From the NCBI GenBank assembly GCA_014529385.2, contig CM043961.1, positions 11,452,478 through 11,516,477 of the forward strand: 64,000 nt of DNA. The letters are read 5' to 3'. The translations under genes were made by a program, and so were the position numbers. Of the stretch, positions 23,797-37,593 are shown piece by piece. Under the pieces are notes generated by a model. It saw only the letters and a program-made list of their open reading frames with translations, did no database searches and had not been told where the DNA came from. Origin of the DNA: Adiantum capillus-veneris. Taxonomy: Eukaryota > Streptophyta > Polypodiopsida > Polypodiales > Pteridaceae. Numbering within the stretch: position 1 is the stretch's first letter; each line of letters starts with the position of its first letter.

Positions 23797-24300
23797 TAAA
23801 AAATGGATCCCAGAGTGACGTCTGAATGCTTTAGCTAGGGGAATGAGGTTTTGGCCATAGTGTTCAACAATATGGCGACATGGTTGTACAAGGATGAACG
23901 GGAACTCTTTTACTTAGAAATCGGGACCAAAATGTTTGGCATACCAGGAAGCACAACTTGTTGGAAGAGTGTTGACCGTAGTTACCTTACCCGTCACCAG
24001 GAACCTTTCCGTCAATTCTTCATTTATATTGACGACAGTCGATGAGATTGGTTTGCCAACCTCATACTACTTCAACTCAATATGGATAGGCCTAGAAGAC
24101 ATGTTCTATTACACAATGCGTTCCCAAATGTTAAGAATTGCCGAAGTTGCTAAGAAGTTTGAAGCTCTTGCAGCTATCATAGGAAAAGAAAAGTTGGAAG
24201 ATAACTACAGACCACGTTCTCACGTGGGAGGTCTGAGGGAATATCTTGGTATGAGAGTTAAAAGAATATTTAGAGAATTAGCTGCAAGACACCCATAATA
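23797..24300 (+). pseudogene. Unidentified coding block 1 of 3
   Basis: A frame beginning at ATG 23803 (MDPRVTSECF) follows a strong splice-acceptor-like sequence, TTTCTTTTTGTAG, ending at 23796. It continues with WLYKDERELFYLEIGTKMFG and later IWIGLEDMFYYTMRSQML and LREYLGMRVKRIFRELAARH. The block is interrupted a few times. I recognise no domain. Because a retroelement primer-site-like sequence lies 240 bp upstream, this could be a fossil gag-like gene; it could also be the first exon of a host gene. Confidence 0.4.
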
Positions 24301-24405
24301 TTGTAATGAAATCATAAAAATCAAATTTTGATGAATAAAAGAAGCGTAGGCTCAGTTTTGGTTCAGATATGTACTAAGTTTTCTCTCTCTCATTGTCTTG
24401 TTTAG

Positions 24406-25224
24406 ATGGAATTTCTTAATTGTCTAGATGAACTCTTGAGTGACTTTGCACAAAGAGTCTATTTGAGTTATGCGATTGGATTCAGTCTCCATTGGGAAAT
24501 TGAAGTGGTTCAAATTTCAAAGGGGACTAGAGGTTATTTACCCAACACTTACGTAGCATGGGAGTTATATATTGAAGCTCAGCCTGAACAAACACAAGTG
24601 CCTGATAGGTTTATGACCAACCCATAGCGTTGGGTGAAGGAAAAGATCCAAGAAGGTGATGTTAAAGTGCAAGGATATGTTCTTTATCTTAACTTATGCT
24701 CTCTTTTGGATATATCAAGTCATGAACTCATACTTAGTAAGAAGGTCCTTATGTTAAACCAAAGATACGGCTTTTGTGAGAAGGTCATAATTAGAGTGTG
24801 AAAAAAGGCAAATGGTGGAAACCAATTCTATTATGTACCCCAGGATTGGTTTAATAGAGTCTATGGACCTATTCTCAAATACAACCCTCACAATGTTACC
24901 ATTACTTTTGATAACTACGAGAAACCAAGGTGCATTGGTGACTTTGCCTGAGCACAACCAATAACAATAAACTTGAGTAGATACTTCTACAAAAATGACG
25001 TAAACGAACGACATGCTCATGTAAACTGCTTTACTGGATTATCACCTAAAGATGTATCACGGGGGGAAGAATGGTACAAAAAGAAAGACATGACTTTTAG
25101 TGCACAAGTTGAAGTGCTAAACTTTGGCACCCGAGATGTGAACAAATATAGGGATAGAACCTCAGTTGTAGGAACCAAAAAAAATTGGTGCATTGGACCT
25201 TTTTGTATTTATGTATCTCCCTAG
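24406..25224 (+). pseudogene. Unidentified coding block 2 of 3
   Basis: A single frame of 273 codons starts with an ATG placed directly after TCTCATTGTCTTGTTTAG, an excellent splice acceptor. It reads as coherent protein to the end despite a few breaks: MEFLNCLDELLSDFAQRVYL, then GYLPNTYVAWELYIEAQPEQ, NQFYYVPQDWFNRVYG and RYFYKNDVNERHAHVNCFTG. No known domain is recognised. It lies in line with blocks 1 and 3. Confidence 0.45.
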
Positions 25225-25368
25225 AAACACTATGTATTTTTTTTGTCCACTACGGTTATAAAAATTTGGTTTTGATATAACACATATTGTTTTGAAGGCA
25301 TGAGAATTGAGTTTGAATCTTGGTTTTATCATTCTAACTAACTTGAGTGATGGTGTGTGTGTGTGTAG

Positions 25369-26277
25369 ATGATTGACATCTTACCTTGAGGGATATGGGC
25401 GGATATACTCTCTCACCTTATGGTGGAGGAGCATTTCCAAACTGGAGTGGAAGTACAAAGACTTGTCACTACCACAAATAACAGGGAAGAGAAGAAAATA
25501 TTGATGTCTACGGATTTCATTGTACCAAATACCTTCCAAGCTTGGTATCATTATGTTGTAGGGAATCCTGAATTTAGACCCCCTAAGCATAAACCCTCGC
25601 TTGTTGGGAGTATTGAGTGGATACAATCTAAGTTGGGAATGGAGATTGTAGTCACTAATCAAATATTGTACATAAATGCTTATGAACTTACCCTAAGACC
25701 GACAAAGGAAACGTGGATGGCCAGAAACATACTTCCTTTAGTAATATCTATAGGATGCTTTGACATTGTTATGTTTAATGTACGGGGACGGCAGTGCAAA
25801 AACAATGACCGACATTCCTATAGTCCTATACGTTGGAAGTTATTCTTTGACTTATTTGGGAATTCATTGATCCACAATCCTTGCAATGTAAAAAATTTAT
25901 ACAATGCCTACAGCATACCTCATTGCCTTGCAGATTGTGCAAATATACACAGCTCAGTGGGATGGGACACATCGGATGTGTTTCCAAAAGAATCTGCTTT
26001 ATTTGATGACTACTTTGGATATAGGAAGGCAATTATCCATACCAAGATGGGAGTACCTGTAACCAGAAAATCCCTTACTCAAGAATGGTATGACTCATAT
26101 GCCAATGAAAAAATGTTCAAGCCAAAGATCGTAAAGGATTGTTGGAGTCAACCATCAGACATACTCAAGGAATGGCACCACTATGCTCCATTGGTGGGTG
26201 GATGTCACAATGGATATTACCAAGTGCATTATGTCAGAGCCATTAAGATTTATTACAAGCTTTTGAGACATTTGTAG
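25369..26277 (+). pseudogene. Unidentified coding block 3 of 3
   Basis: A frame of about 300 codons follows GTGTGTGTGTGTAG, again acceptor-like, and ends at 26277; the open part from 25420 is 285 codons. Features include NTFQAWYHYVVGNPEFRPPK, SIEWIQSKLGMEIVVTNQIL, ILPLVISIGCFDIVMFNVRG and SDILKEWHHYAPLVGG. Tryptophan, tyrosine and histidine are frequent and there is no signal peptide. The length and composition argue for real ancestry as protein. I do not recognise the family. Confidence 0.5.
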
Positions 26278-26357
26278 ACTTTTTTGAAAACCCAAAGTTT
26301 TGTGTTATAGAAATTGGAGTAATTTATTATTCTTTCTCTTATTTTGTTCTGATCTCT

Positions 26358-28778
26358 AAGTGCCTTAAACCAAGAAGCAGCACCATTTGACCATACCCAA
26401 TGAGAGCGCAAACGATGCCCTTGTTGTTTAAGCCACTAGTCATGAAGCAAAAACACATTGAACAAATAGTGTGTCATGGTGTTTTTCATCTTATATTAAA
26501 AGTGTAGCGTCTTCTCAACAACATCTTTTGAGTTTCTCACATAAAACATCTGCACCAATATGGTTACGTGGGTTGACCACCAATGCATAGATTGAATCTT
26601 GTTCTGCACTTACAACTATTTACAAAATCAACAACAGACACAACTGTGTTGCTAGGGAACTTAAGAAAGCAATCTTTAAATTGTTGGGCCAACCACCTAA
26701 AGAGGAATTTGTGCTTGACAAAGCTTTTGAGATGATGAGAGAAGAGACGAATAAATGCAGTACTTTGAATTCTTTTCATAACCAGATCCTTTCATTTCTT
26801 CTCACTTCCTTTGGTATGGATTTGTCCAGTTTCCACATCCTTGAAGACTTTTAGGATCACTTATCTACTGTCTAATGCAATCTCATTTGGGAAAAATGTT
26901 AACTTGCTAACCCCACATTAGGTGTAATTAAATAAGCATTTATTTTGCATGATATTCACCATCAGCAAGTTTAGGGCACAGAATGGGTTCCCACAAAATA
27001 TTAGTGTGCCAAAATATAGCCTACTCACCTAAGTGACCCCTTCCACAACAAATGGAGCATGTAGAAGTATAAAAATTTCCCTGATGCCAAAACTTGTTTT
27101 GGCGCATCTGATTAAAAGTCTCCTTAAAATATATGTTCCAAGACCAACTTTGGCAGGGTCTTGAACAATGATACTTTTTATACTGATCTCTAGAAAACAA
27201 TGGCACTATTTCATGGTACCAAATTTGCAATATAGTACCAAATGTGGTATTGTCCAGAATATATCCTAGGACTATTCTACAAGGATGTCTTATGAATATC
27301 AACCAAACAAAATTTCATGCAATTAAAGACTATTGTTATCTAATTGTGCTACATGAGAGTCATCGAGAAAATGTATGGGATGGTTTGATGACACATTTTG
27401 AGTGAATTATTCTCTTGCACAAAATCCCCAATCCAATGTGATGTCAAGGACAACCCATTTTCTACCACCAAAACCTCCTTTTGACCTACAACCCTTCGAA
27501 GCAAAGATCTATAGAAAGACCTCGAGGCCTCTAGTTCAAAGGCCGTGGACCCAAAAGGAAAAGCTATCAAAAACTGGCACCCAAAATCTATGGCACCCCA
27601 AAAAGTCAATGCTTTCAATAATTGACGAGAAAGCAATTTGTCTGTAGTAGGCAGTACGACTGCACGCATGTATCATCGTAAATCTTCTATGTGTTTTTCA
27701 TCATGAATTGAATACAAATCTAGGATTGTATAGTCAACTCTTTTTCTCATTTGTCCAGTCAATCATGCCACCTCATCACTTTGTGACACCACAAGTGTAC
27801 AATTTTCCTTACTTGTAGCAGTCCACTAAAACCTGTGACCTGCTAGTCCTTTGACCTAGCTTTCTCTTGTCAAACGTCTTTGTATTCTTCTCGCCCTTCT
27901 TCTAATTTTTGTCATGCAACTTCTCATCTAAATCTTTATCCATGAATATCAATTACTTTGATTGGGCCATCACCCCTTTATGCTTAAAGGTTTCTATTTT
28001 AGGCAACACTTCTACAACTCAAGACGTAATCCACAGCAATATCTCTACAGCTACTCCTTGAGGTTGTCCCTCGGAAAAGAGATATTTGCCAATGCGAGAT
28101 GATGTGAACCCATAAAGACAAATTCCATATACTTAAAGTGAGACCTTTGCTAAGAAGATAAAGGAAGAAATTAAGAAGCTCAAGGATGCAAAATTCATCT
28201 ACAAGATTGAGCAGATAGATCTCATTTGTCGTTGTACCTAAGAAAAATGACAAACTTTGAGTTTGCGTAAATCTCATAAAAGCAAATGCAACTACCATTA
28301 GAGATAACTATCCTCTTCCGATCATAGAAAATGTGTAGAAAGAAAAGAAGTATCTTTTTGAATAGATTCTTGAGGTACAACCAACTGACCATACACCCTA
28401 AGAACCAACACAAAATAGCTTTTGCAACTAAATGGGGAATCTCGGCTTACAACATTCATGTCATTTGGGTTAATTAATGCCCTAGCTACCTTCTAAAGAC
28501 AAATGAATCATTCTTGAAAAGAGTCCCAAAACTTTCAGTTGTAAGACTATAGAGTGTCATTCTTCTTGAACTGCAAGTGGTTCCAAGCTATCAAAAGTTG
28601 TGCTTCATATCCCGATGTTAACTATAGAAAAGCAAAACAACTATTTGAATCCCACATATGTCCATGTAGCAATAAAGTCAACCACCATTGATGTGCATTC
28701 CCCTCGAAAAAAGAGGCCTTTTTTTATTCTGGAGGCTTTGATGAAATTGCCCTGGGAGAAGTGGTATCCACAAAAAAA
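26358..28778. repeat. Left copy of a 2.4-kb local duplication
   Basis: This uninterrupted copy matches 29046-33748 in three consecutive blocks: 26358-27128 with 29046-29828, 27129-27405 with 30943-31220, and 27410-28778 with 32391-33748. By eye the copies agree at roughly nine of ten positions or better. Both contain the same decayed retroelement sequence, so the duplication is younger than that decay. Confidence 0.9.
27410..28530 (+). mobile_element. Ty3/gypsy pol relic (left copy)
   Basis: Plus-strand sequence around 28140-28500 corresponds to the RT N-terminal half of a Tat-like element (KKIKEEIKKLKDAKFIYKIE, and later a FGLINALATFQRQMNHS region), similar to the RT at 5046-4565 but decayed far more. 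27430-27650 probably belongs to the polyprotein upstream. Badly broken; no LTRs are seen. Confidence 0.6.
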
Positions 28779-29045
28779 TCTGCACATCATTTTATGACAC
28801 CATCCAGCAATCTCTTTGAGTACTACAGCTGCTATGGGCTTCTCATGTGGGCTAAAATTTTGCATTAAGAAAGCTGACCACATCACTTGCACACAGGCCA
28901 ACCATCTGGTTTGAGCTCCTCATGTGAAAGCGTTCTTTTGATCACAGCACTTACACCATTCATGCTCTCCTTTCTAGTATCTTGAAGTGGAGAAGTGATG
29001 CGTCATATGTAAGCCTATCAACTAATAGTACCTTGCCCCAAAAAT
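28779..29045. other. Spacer between the two duplicate copies
   Basis: About 270 bp with no recognisable gene. Confidence 0.4.
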
Positions 29046-29828
29046 AAGTGCCCTAAACCGGGAAGCAGCACCATTTGACCATACCCAATGAGAGTGCAAA
29101 CGATGCCCTTGTTGTTTAAGCCACTACTCATGAAGCATAAAACACATTGAACAAATAGTGTGTCATGGTGTTTGTTGTCTTATATTTTAAAAAGTGTAGC
29201 ATCTTCTCAACAAATCTACTGATTTTCTCACATAAAAAATTTGCACCAATATGGTTACGTGGGTTGACCACCAATGCATCAATTGAATTTCGTTTTGCAC
29301 TTCAAATTCTTTACAAAATCAACAACGGACACAACTACGTGGCTTGAAAACTTAAGAAAGCAATCGTTAAACTGTTGGGTCCACCACCTAAAAAGGAGAA
29401 TTTGTGCTTGACAAAGCTTTTGAGATGATGAGAGAAGAGACGAATAAATACAGTACTTTGAATTCTTTTCATAACAGATCCTTTCACTTATTCTCACTTC
29501 CTTTGGCATGGACCTATCCAGTTTCCACATCCTTGAAGACTTTCACAATCACTTATCTATTGTCTAATGCAATCTCATTTGAGCAAAATGTTAAGTTGCT
29601 AACCCCACATCAGGTGCAATTACCAAATAGGCATTTATTCTGCATGATATTCGCCATCGGCAAGTTTAGGGCACATATGGATTCCCACAAAATACTAATG
29701 TGCCAAAATACATCCTACTCACCTAAGTGACCCCTTCCACAACAAATGGAGCATGTACAAATATAAAAATTTCCCTGATGCCCAAACTTGTTTTGGCGCA
29801 TCTGATTAAAAGTCTCCTTAAAATATAT

Positions 29829-30942
29829 CATATGGACATGAGATACTCACCAGAACGTACAGCACTCTTTTAAATTCTTAACAAAAAATGATTTTATTAC
29901 CTCCAAGGATCTAAACACAACCTCACTATAGGGTAAGTACCTTGAATCTTTTATACAGGTCCATCTATCAAATCAGTACAGTCCAAATTAGAGCAAAACA
30001 ACCTTGAATGACACACATAAATAGATAGCCAAACAGGAACGATAACAGAGTCCTAAAATTGAAGCAAAAACAGAGTACCAAAACAAAAACACATATAGAG
30101 TACTCCATATAAAAGTATAATATAGTAAATTCAAAAAAATACCAAACTGATGCAGGTACCAAATTCAAAAAAGATACCAAACTAGTCCAAGTGCTATGGT
30201 ATTGAATAGTGCTATAAAAAGCACCGTTAAAATCAATAGTACCAAAACTAGTCGTAGAGAATACTAAAACAAAAACAAAAGGACCTAACTAGGATCGAAA
30301 TTCGATAGAGTCCAAAAGAAAACACATACCAAACTTTAAAAGAGCACCAAAGCAGAAAGATGTACCAACTAGTCAAGGTGCTCTGCTATTGAGTAGGGCT
30401 ATAAAAATCACCCATGAAATAAATATAGTATCAAAACTGGTCGTAGAGAATACCCAAAAAAAAGTACCCATCTAGAACCAAATTCAGATAAACTACTAAA
30501 ACAAAACTCCATACTAAACTATAGAGGAGTGACATAGAAGAAAGATGCATCAATTGGTCTAGGTGCAACATGGCTATAAAAATCACCCATGAAATCAATA
30601 GAGTACCAAACCTGGTGGTAGAGAATACCAAAACAAAAACAAAAAGTCCCCAGTTAGAACCAAAATTGGATAGAGAACCAAAATAAAACACTATATCAAA
30701 CTACAAAGGAGTACCATAAAAGAAAGATGTATAATTTTGGTGGAGGTGCCAAACTTATATACTTTTGGGTAGATTTATATTCGGGTCACACGCTTGGTAA
30801 TATCGAAGGTGAGTGAAAGCACCAAAATTGGTGTTGTCTAAACCAATGCAATACAAATAAGAACCAAAGTTGATATTGATCATGTGCTTTAATGAACATG
30901 GTGATCTAAAATGGTTGATCCACCAAATTTGATAGAGCACCA
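29829..30942. repeat. Insert 1: ~185-bp tandem repeats rich in TACCAAA
   Basis: The block GTCGTAGAGAATAC recurs at about 30250, 30440 and (as GGTAGAGAATACC) 30616, with AAAATCACCCATGAAAT and AAAGATGTACCAA blocks at matching positions, giving units of about 177-190 bp. A fourth, weaker unit precedes them. The flanks keep a short AT-rich overlap (ATAT), compatible with a small target duplication but not diagnostic. No coding sequence. Confidence 0.7.
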
Positions 30943-31220
30943 AATATGTTCCAAGACCGATGTTGGTAGGGTCTTGAACAATTATACTTTTGTACTAATT
31001 TCTAGAAAACAATGGCACTATTTCATGGTACCTAATTTGCGATACAATAACAAATGTGGTATTGTCCAAAATATATCCTAGGGCTATTTTGCAAGGATGT
31101 CTTATGAATATCAACCAAACAAAATTCCATGCAATTAAAGACTATTGTTATCTGAATGTGCTACCTGAGAGTCATCGAGAAAATGTATGGGATGTTTGGT
31201 GACACACTTTGAGTCAATTA

Positions 31221-32390
<1,170 letters not shown>

Positions 32391-33515
32391 TACAAAATCC
32401 CCAATGCAATGTGATGTCAAGGACAACCTATTTTCTACCACCAAAACCTCCTTTCGACCTACAACCCTTCAAAGCAAAGATCTATAGAAAGATCTTGAGG
32501 CCTCTAGTTCAAAGGCCATGGGCCCAAAAGGAAAAGCTATCAAAAACTCGCACCCAAAATCTATGGCGCCCCAGAAAGTCAATGGTTTCAATAATCGACA
32601 AAAAAGCAATCTGTCTGTAGTAGGCAGTACGACTGCACGCGTGTATCATTGTGAATCTTCGATGTGTTTTTCGTCATGAATTATATACGAATCTTGGATT
32701 GTATAGTCAACTCTTTTTCTCATATGTCCAATCAATCATGCCACTTCATCACTTTGTGATAGCACAAGTGTACAACTTTCCTTACTTGTACCAGTCCACT
32801 AAAACCTGTGACTTACTAATCCTTTGACCTAGCTTTCTCTTGTCGAACCTCATTGTATTCTTCTTGCCCTTCTTCTAATTTTTGTCATGCAACTTCTCAT
32901 CTAAATTCTCATCCATGAATATCAATTTGATTGGGCCATCACCCCTTTATGCTTGAAGGTTTCTACTTTAGGCAACAATTCTACAACTCAAGAGGTAACC
33001 CAAAGTAATATCTCTACAACTACTCTTCGAGGTTGACCCTCCGAAAACAGACATTTGTCAATGCAAGATTAGGTGAAACCATAAAGACAAATGCCATATA
33101 GTTATAGACCTTTGCTAAGAAGATAAAGGAAGAAATTAAGAAACTGAAGGATGCAAAATTCATCTACAAGATTGAGCAGATAGATCTCATTTGCGGTTGT
33201 ACCTAAGAAAAATGACAAGCTTTGAGTTTGCGTAAATCTCATAAAAGCAAATGTAACTACCATTAGAGATAACTATCCTCTTCCGATCATCAAAAATGTG
33301 TAGAAAGAAAAGAAGCAAATATCTTTTTGGATAGATTCTTGAGGTATAACCAATTGACCATACACCCTAAGAACCGACACGTATTAGCTTTTGCAACTAA
33401 ATGGGAAATTTCGGCTTACAACAGTCGTGTCATGTGGGTTAATTAATGCCCTAGCTACCTTCCAAAGACAAATGAGTCATTCTTGAAAAGCCCAAAACTT
33501 TCGGTTGTAAGACTA
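32391..33515 (+). mobile_element. Ty3/gypsy pol relic (right copy)
   Basis: Duplicate of 27410-28530, with the same RT N-terminal region at about 33115-33490. Badly broken. Confidence 0.6.
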
Positions 33516-33748
33516 TAAAGTGTCATTCTTCTTGAACTGCAAGTGGTTCCAAGCTATCAAAAGTTGTGCTCCATATGTTGATGTTAACTATAGAAAAGCA
33601 AAACAATTATTTGAATCCCACATATGTCCATGTAGCAATAAAGTCAACCACCATTGATGTGCATTCCCCTCGAAAAAAGAGGCCTTTTTTTTTCTTTGAG
33701 GAGGCTTCGATGAAATTGCCCTCGGAGAAGTGGTATCCACACAAAAAA

Positions 33749-34991
33749 GCTAATGCCGAAGTAAAGCATTTGGTTGGCAAAGAAAGCAAGTTGATGCCAA
33801 CGATGTAGAAGATTGAGAAAGTCTATCAAACTGCTAGAAAAGCAAGCACTTTCTTATCGTCGCAAGGCCTTGGAAAAAGCGTCGAACTTGACATTCTAGC
33901 CCCCTTCTTTGTAATCCTTTTGCCCCTCCATCAAAAGGTGACTCTACACATTAGGTTATTGAAGTGTGTTGCTCTCTTATACCAATCCCATAAATCAAGA
34001 CATCCTTTTTCCATATGGGCCAAAAAGACTTACTGCATAAGACCAAATGAAACTGACGCTTGGCTACTATATCTAAGAATATAGGACGTTTGCTGCTTCA
34101 CGACGACGCTTCATCAGCTTGACCTTCATGAGGATGTTTACTTTGTTTTCCTTAGCTTTTTCCACGTCGAAAAGATTATGCTGTGCCTGGAACTGCCCTG
34201 CTTGGCCATCATCATCACCGGCCTTCATTGTTAGCAGCTTCATCCTCAGCCTCCTCTTCCATCTCTTCTTCCGTGTACACGACTCGTAATTAAGAAGGAT
34301 TTCTTCCCATTCCTTGCCAAGAACAATTTAATTTGGGAAAATGAAGTAAACAGGGGCTTCTTGATGTGATCAAAATGAAGCAGATGTCTGAAGCCAAGCA
34401 ATGTTCTGGCCCTTTGAGCATGCCCTCATGTTTGATAATGATGTGGTCAATCTGCTTGCTGCAAACATAGTGCATGCCACGTGGTGCCAATTCCAAAGGT
34501 TAGCTTCCTGTTGTACCACATGGCTTTGACACATTTCTTGAAAATGGGCAAAATGGTAATGGTTTCAAGCCATCCATGTGGTTGATGCTCTCAGTAGTTT
34601 TTTCACCCGTTGACCTCTTGCTTAAAACAAATCAATTTAAACATCTTCAACAATCTCTGAGTCGCCGGCGGAGGCACAGACAATGCTAGCCACATTAAAA
34701 ACTCCCTCAATTCAGCTGTCTTTGTTTTTCATCAAGAATAAAGAGAGAACAGCACCATGACTCATGAAACGCCAAATGCCAAACTTAAAAATAATTCTCA
34801 AATGTGTTACAAACCTCTTTAATCTAAATTTTTGAAAACCTTCAATAATACACAGTATCCACTTCATGGCTTTTTTATGAGCCCTCCAATAAATTGGTAA
34901 TATATTCCTTCAATCTCAACTTCTTAATAACTATGCCGAAGTTCGCCGGAGTTATTCATCAACTGGAGGGTAGTTTGAAGACTCTATCTCA
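33749..34991 (-). other. 3' side of PSF2, mostly unassigned; weak coding trace
   Basis: A minus-strand frame at about 34340-34065 reads plausibly as a C-terminal exon (KEWEEILLNYESCTRKKRW, later AGQFQAQHNLFDVEKAKENK and KLMKRRREAANVLYS then stop), but I recognise no family and see no clear splice acceptor. Another minus frame at 34496-34290 (ELAPRGMHYVCSKQIDHIII) may belong with it. Treat as a possible broken host gene fragment. The rest shows nothing. Confidence 0.3.
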
Positions 34992-36072
34992 TTATGCTGC
35001 TCCAATAGCAAAAACGAGGGCCAACTGCTCTTGCATGTCAATGCCAGGATAAAAGGCATCAGAATGAGACAAAGTACCAATTGACTGATTGGGCAAGCGA
35101 AGCAGTGCAGAGGTTGTGTATCCTGCAAGATTTGCAGTTTGAGTCTTAGAGAAAGCAGTTGGCATCTGAGTAAATGCAATCTGTTCACCGCCTTTGTGCA
35201 GGGATTTCTCATTCCTGCTAGAAGTGGGGCTGTCCCAGTGGCAATTTTCTTTTCCTGGATCCACTTCACCTGAATTAAGAGATTTCTGTCATCTAGGTCG
35301 GAGCGTTCTCTGCATCAAGCAATTAAACGCATTCAGTTACTGAAAAACTTCTGAACTCGTGCCCAAAACTTCCTACCATTGAAACAAGGCAATACTCTTT
35401 ACGTACTCGAGGAACCCTGTCTGATGCAACCGGCTGGCTATCCAGTTCATTTGCGGCTTGCTTTATCAAATCCTCATTGTCATGCTTGTAGAAACATTGT
35501 AGGGCCCTCACAATGAAAGGACGAACTATGTTAACCTCCATTGCTGCAAGATTTTTCAGCTGCGGTTGCATATCAAGAAATCAGTTGCTTATCACACCCC
35601 CATTATGCACTGTGATTACTCATGGCATATAAAAAATGCACCTTAACGGCATGCGTTTTCCCTGACAGGGTTTCCAGTCCACTTTCCACTTTATGAAACC
35701 TCACATCCCGAATATCCTCAAGAAGTGATCGCACCTGCAAGCCATGAAGGTTACAACAGTACTCCCACTCTTAATTCAGATAAAAACATTATCACACAAT
35801 CCTGCTAACTTAAGCTTCTTAAGCTGCTTTCTTGAGTTGAGAATCTTTTACAAATGTACTCACAAGGTATGGATCTGTAATGTCATCCCGTGCACTGTAG
35901 AATTTAGTCAGCATAGAAATGTCAAAAGACCCACAAATCCTGAAAATGCTGGCAATAGCCATCAATACTCACTGGTCAAAAAGTAATCTGGATATCTCCA
36001 CATAATGGAATGGAAGTGGTTGAAATTCTCGAGGTGCTTCCCGCTCATCTTCTAGGACTTGAGTAAGCTTTT
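34992..36072 (-). CDS. PSF2: GINS complex subunit PSF2, middle and C-terminal exons
   Basis: PSF2 is one of four GINS subunits (SLD5, PSF1, PSF2, PSF3) that join MCM2-7 and CDC45 to form the replicative CMG helicase in the nucleus. Minus-strand exons are 36072-35973, 35894-35864, 35734-35642 and 35559-35377 (or to 35407), then a last exon from 35269 to a stop at about 34992. They give [61 protein letters not shown] and [20 protein letters not shown], a near match to plant PSF2. Introns have GT/AG borders and phases join exactly (GACCA plus TGCACGG gives D-H-A-R). The last junction is ambiguous: donors exist at 35376 and at 35406, and the tail frame ending ...LVFAIGAA is longer than in seed plants. 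The roughly 75 N-terminal codons, before LTQVL, are not found in the window, so the first exon lies beyond a retrotransposon-filled intron or is lost. Confidence 0.88.
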
Positions 36073-37593
36073 CTGATGGAAACGAACAAAGTAACAATTA
36101 GAAAAAATCCCATCAATAAAGCCCCACCATTCATCCTTCCACCAGCTATGCACTTCGGTACACAACTCTTTCCTTTTTTGTTTTTTTGGGGGGCGCTGGG
36201 GGAGAGAGAGCTGTACTATGCATTAGAAAGTACCAAAGCCGCACTGGCCTGACACCATGCAGCTGTACACATAAACGTATGGACACCAAAACTCTCGTCT
36301 AAGTTGCATCGAAAGAGGAGCAAGTAGTGAGCCTGGCATGTAATGCCCTCAATATCCCTGCATGAATTTTTGGAAGGCCCCACCCATGGTTTGGTTTAGT
36401 ATGGAAAAATGTTTATAAGGCTTACTTTTCATGGTTGAAAGTATGCTAGCCATGTGTTAATGGATTTCTTGCACACGAGTATTTAGAATGCTTGGCATTT
36501 TGTGTGATTCTTTGGTGAGCATTTACTTGTGGACTACAACAAGGCTTGCTACTGAGTTTGTCTACAAAATCATAGACCCATTTAGATGATGTGCGACAAA
36601 GCAACTTTACGTAGAGCAAGGAGCACCTTCGATTGGATGATTGATGCATGGAATCACTGACTAAGCATACATCATAGCTATGTGAGCATATATTCAACAC
36701 TTGTTCTTAGGAGTCCAGATAATCAAGTACAGATTCAATGACGTATGAGAACACACAAAACAATGAGTATGGATGTGATACATGTAGTATACATGACGTG
36801 AGTAATTGATTGTTAGCATGCATGTACAAAATTGAGCATGTTTTTATTGGTTGTGGTTAAGAGACCAGATATTTGTGTCCCTAATTGATGATTCAAAAAG
36901 AGAGAGAGAATGGAGACTTTTAAACGTCATATCTGCCGACAAATCTTTAACTTGAGATGTAGCGCTCAAGAGGGATAAAGGACGTGGTTACTTGTTTGAA
37001 AGTAATGATTGTAGCTAAGTGCTAGGTGAGCTAATTGATACATACCTAGATGAATCTTGCAAAACCCTGCATTTACCTTTGCTGTGAAGGAAATAGCTGG
37101 AACCATCATCAGCTCTAGGAGGAGCAGCTCCAAAACCAAGCTAGATCTAGAGACTCCTATACAACCAAAGCTTTGGCACGGCATTCCAAAGGGAAACAAA
37201 AGGTTGGACAGAGTGGGCCGTAAATCAATGCAGTGCGGAAAGCCTTGAGCCAAGAGACATTGCAGTAATCGTGGTGAGGAGAGTCATTGTTGGCGTAAAA
37301 TGTCCTTTGTGGAAAACTGAGTCTTAAGCTACGACTCCGGTAAAAACCCCTGCCTTTGTTACACAAATGCAGACCTTCCAAGGTTAGATACCACTGGCTT
37401 AGGAGGGAGAGCTTACCCTATTGGACTCCCCTGATTTGATCATTGACATGGAGCTGCTATGCACATGACTTATCATAACATGATAGACGATCTGAGGCTG
37501 TACAAAGGTGAAGTCATTTTCGCAGAAAGAGCATTCACTCCTGTACAACGTGAGGGGGCTATGGAGCTTATTCCAGACAACTAAGAGGGAAGT
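36073..37593 (-). other. PSF2 upstream side, presumably intron; no exon found
   Basis: The acceptor CGTTTCCATCAG ends at 36073, so sequence to the right should be intron. I searched by eye for the expected N-terminal PSF2 blocks (ICGDFGPF, VPLWLAVALKKR) on the minus strand and found none before the LTR at 37594. Several short frames here have no recognisable motif. Confidence 0.4.
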
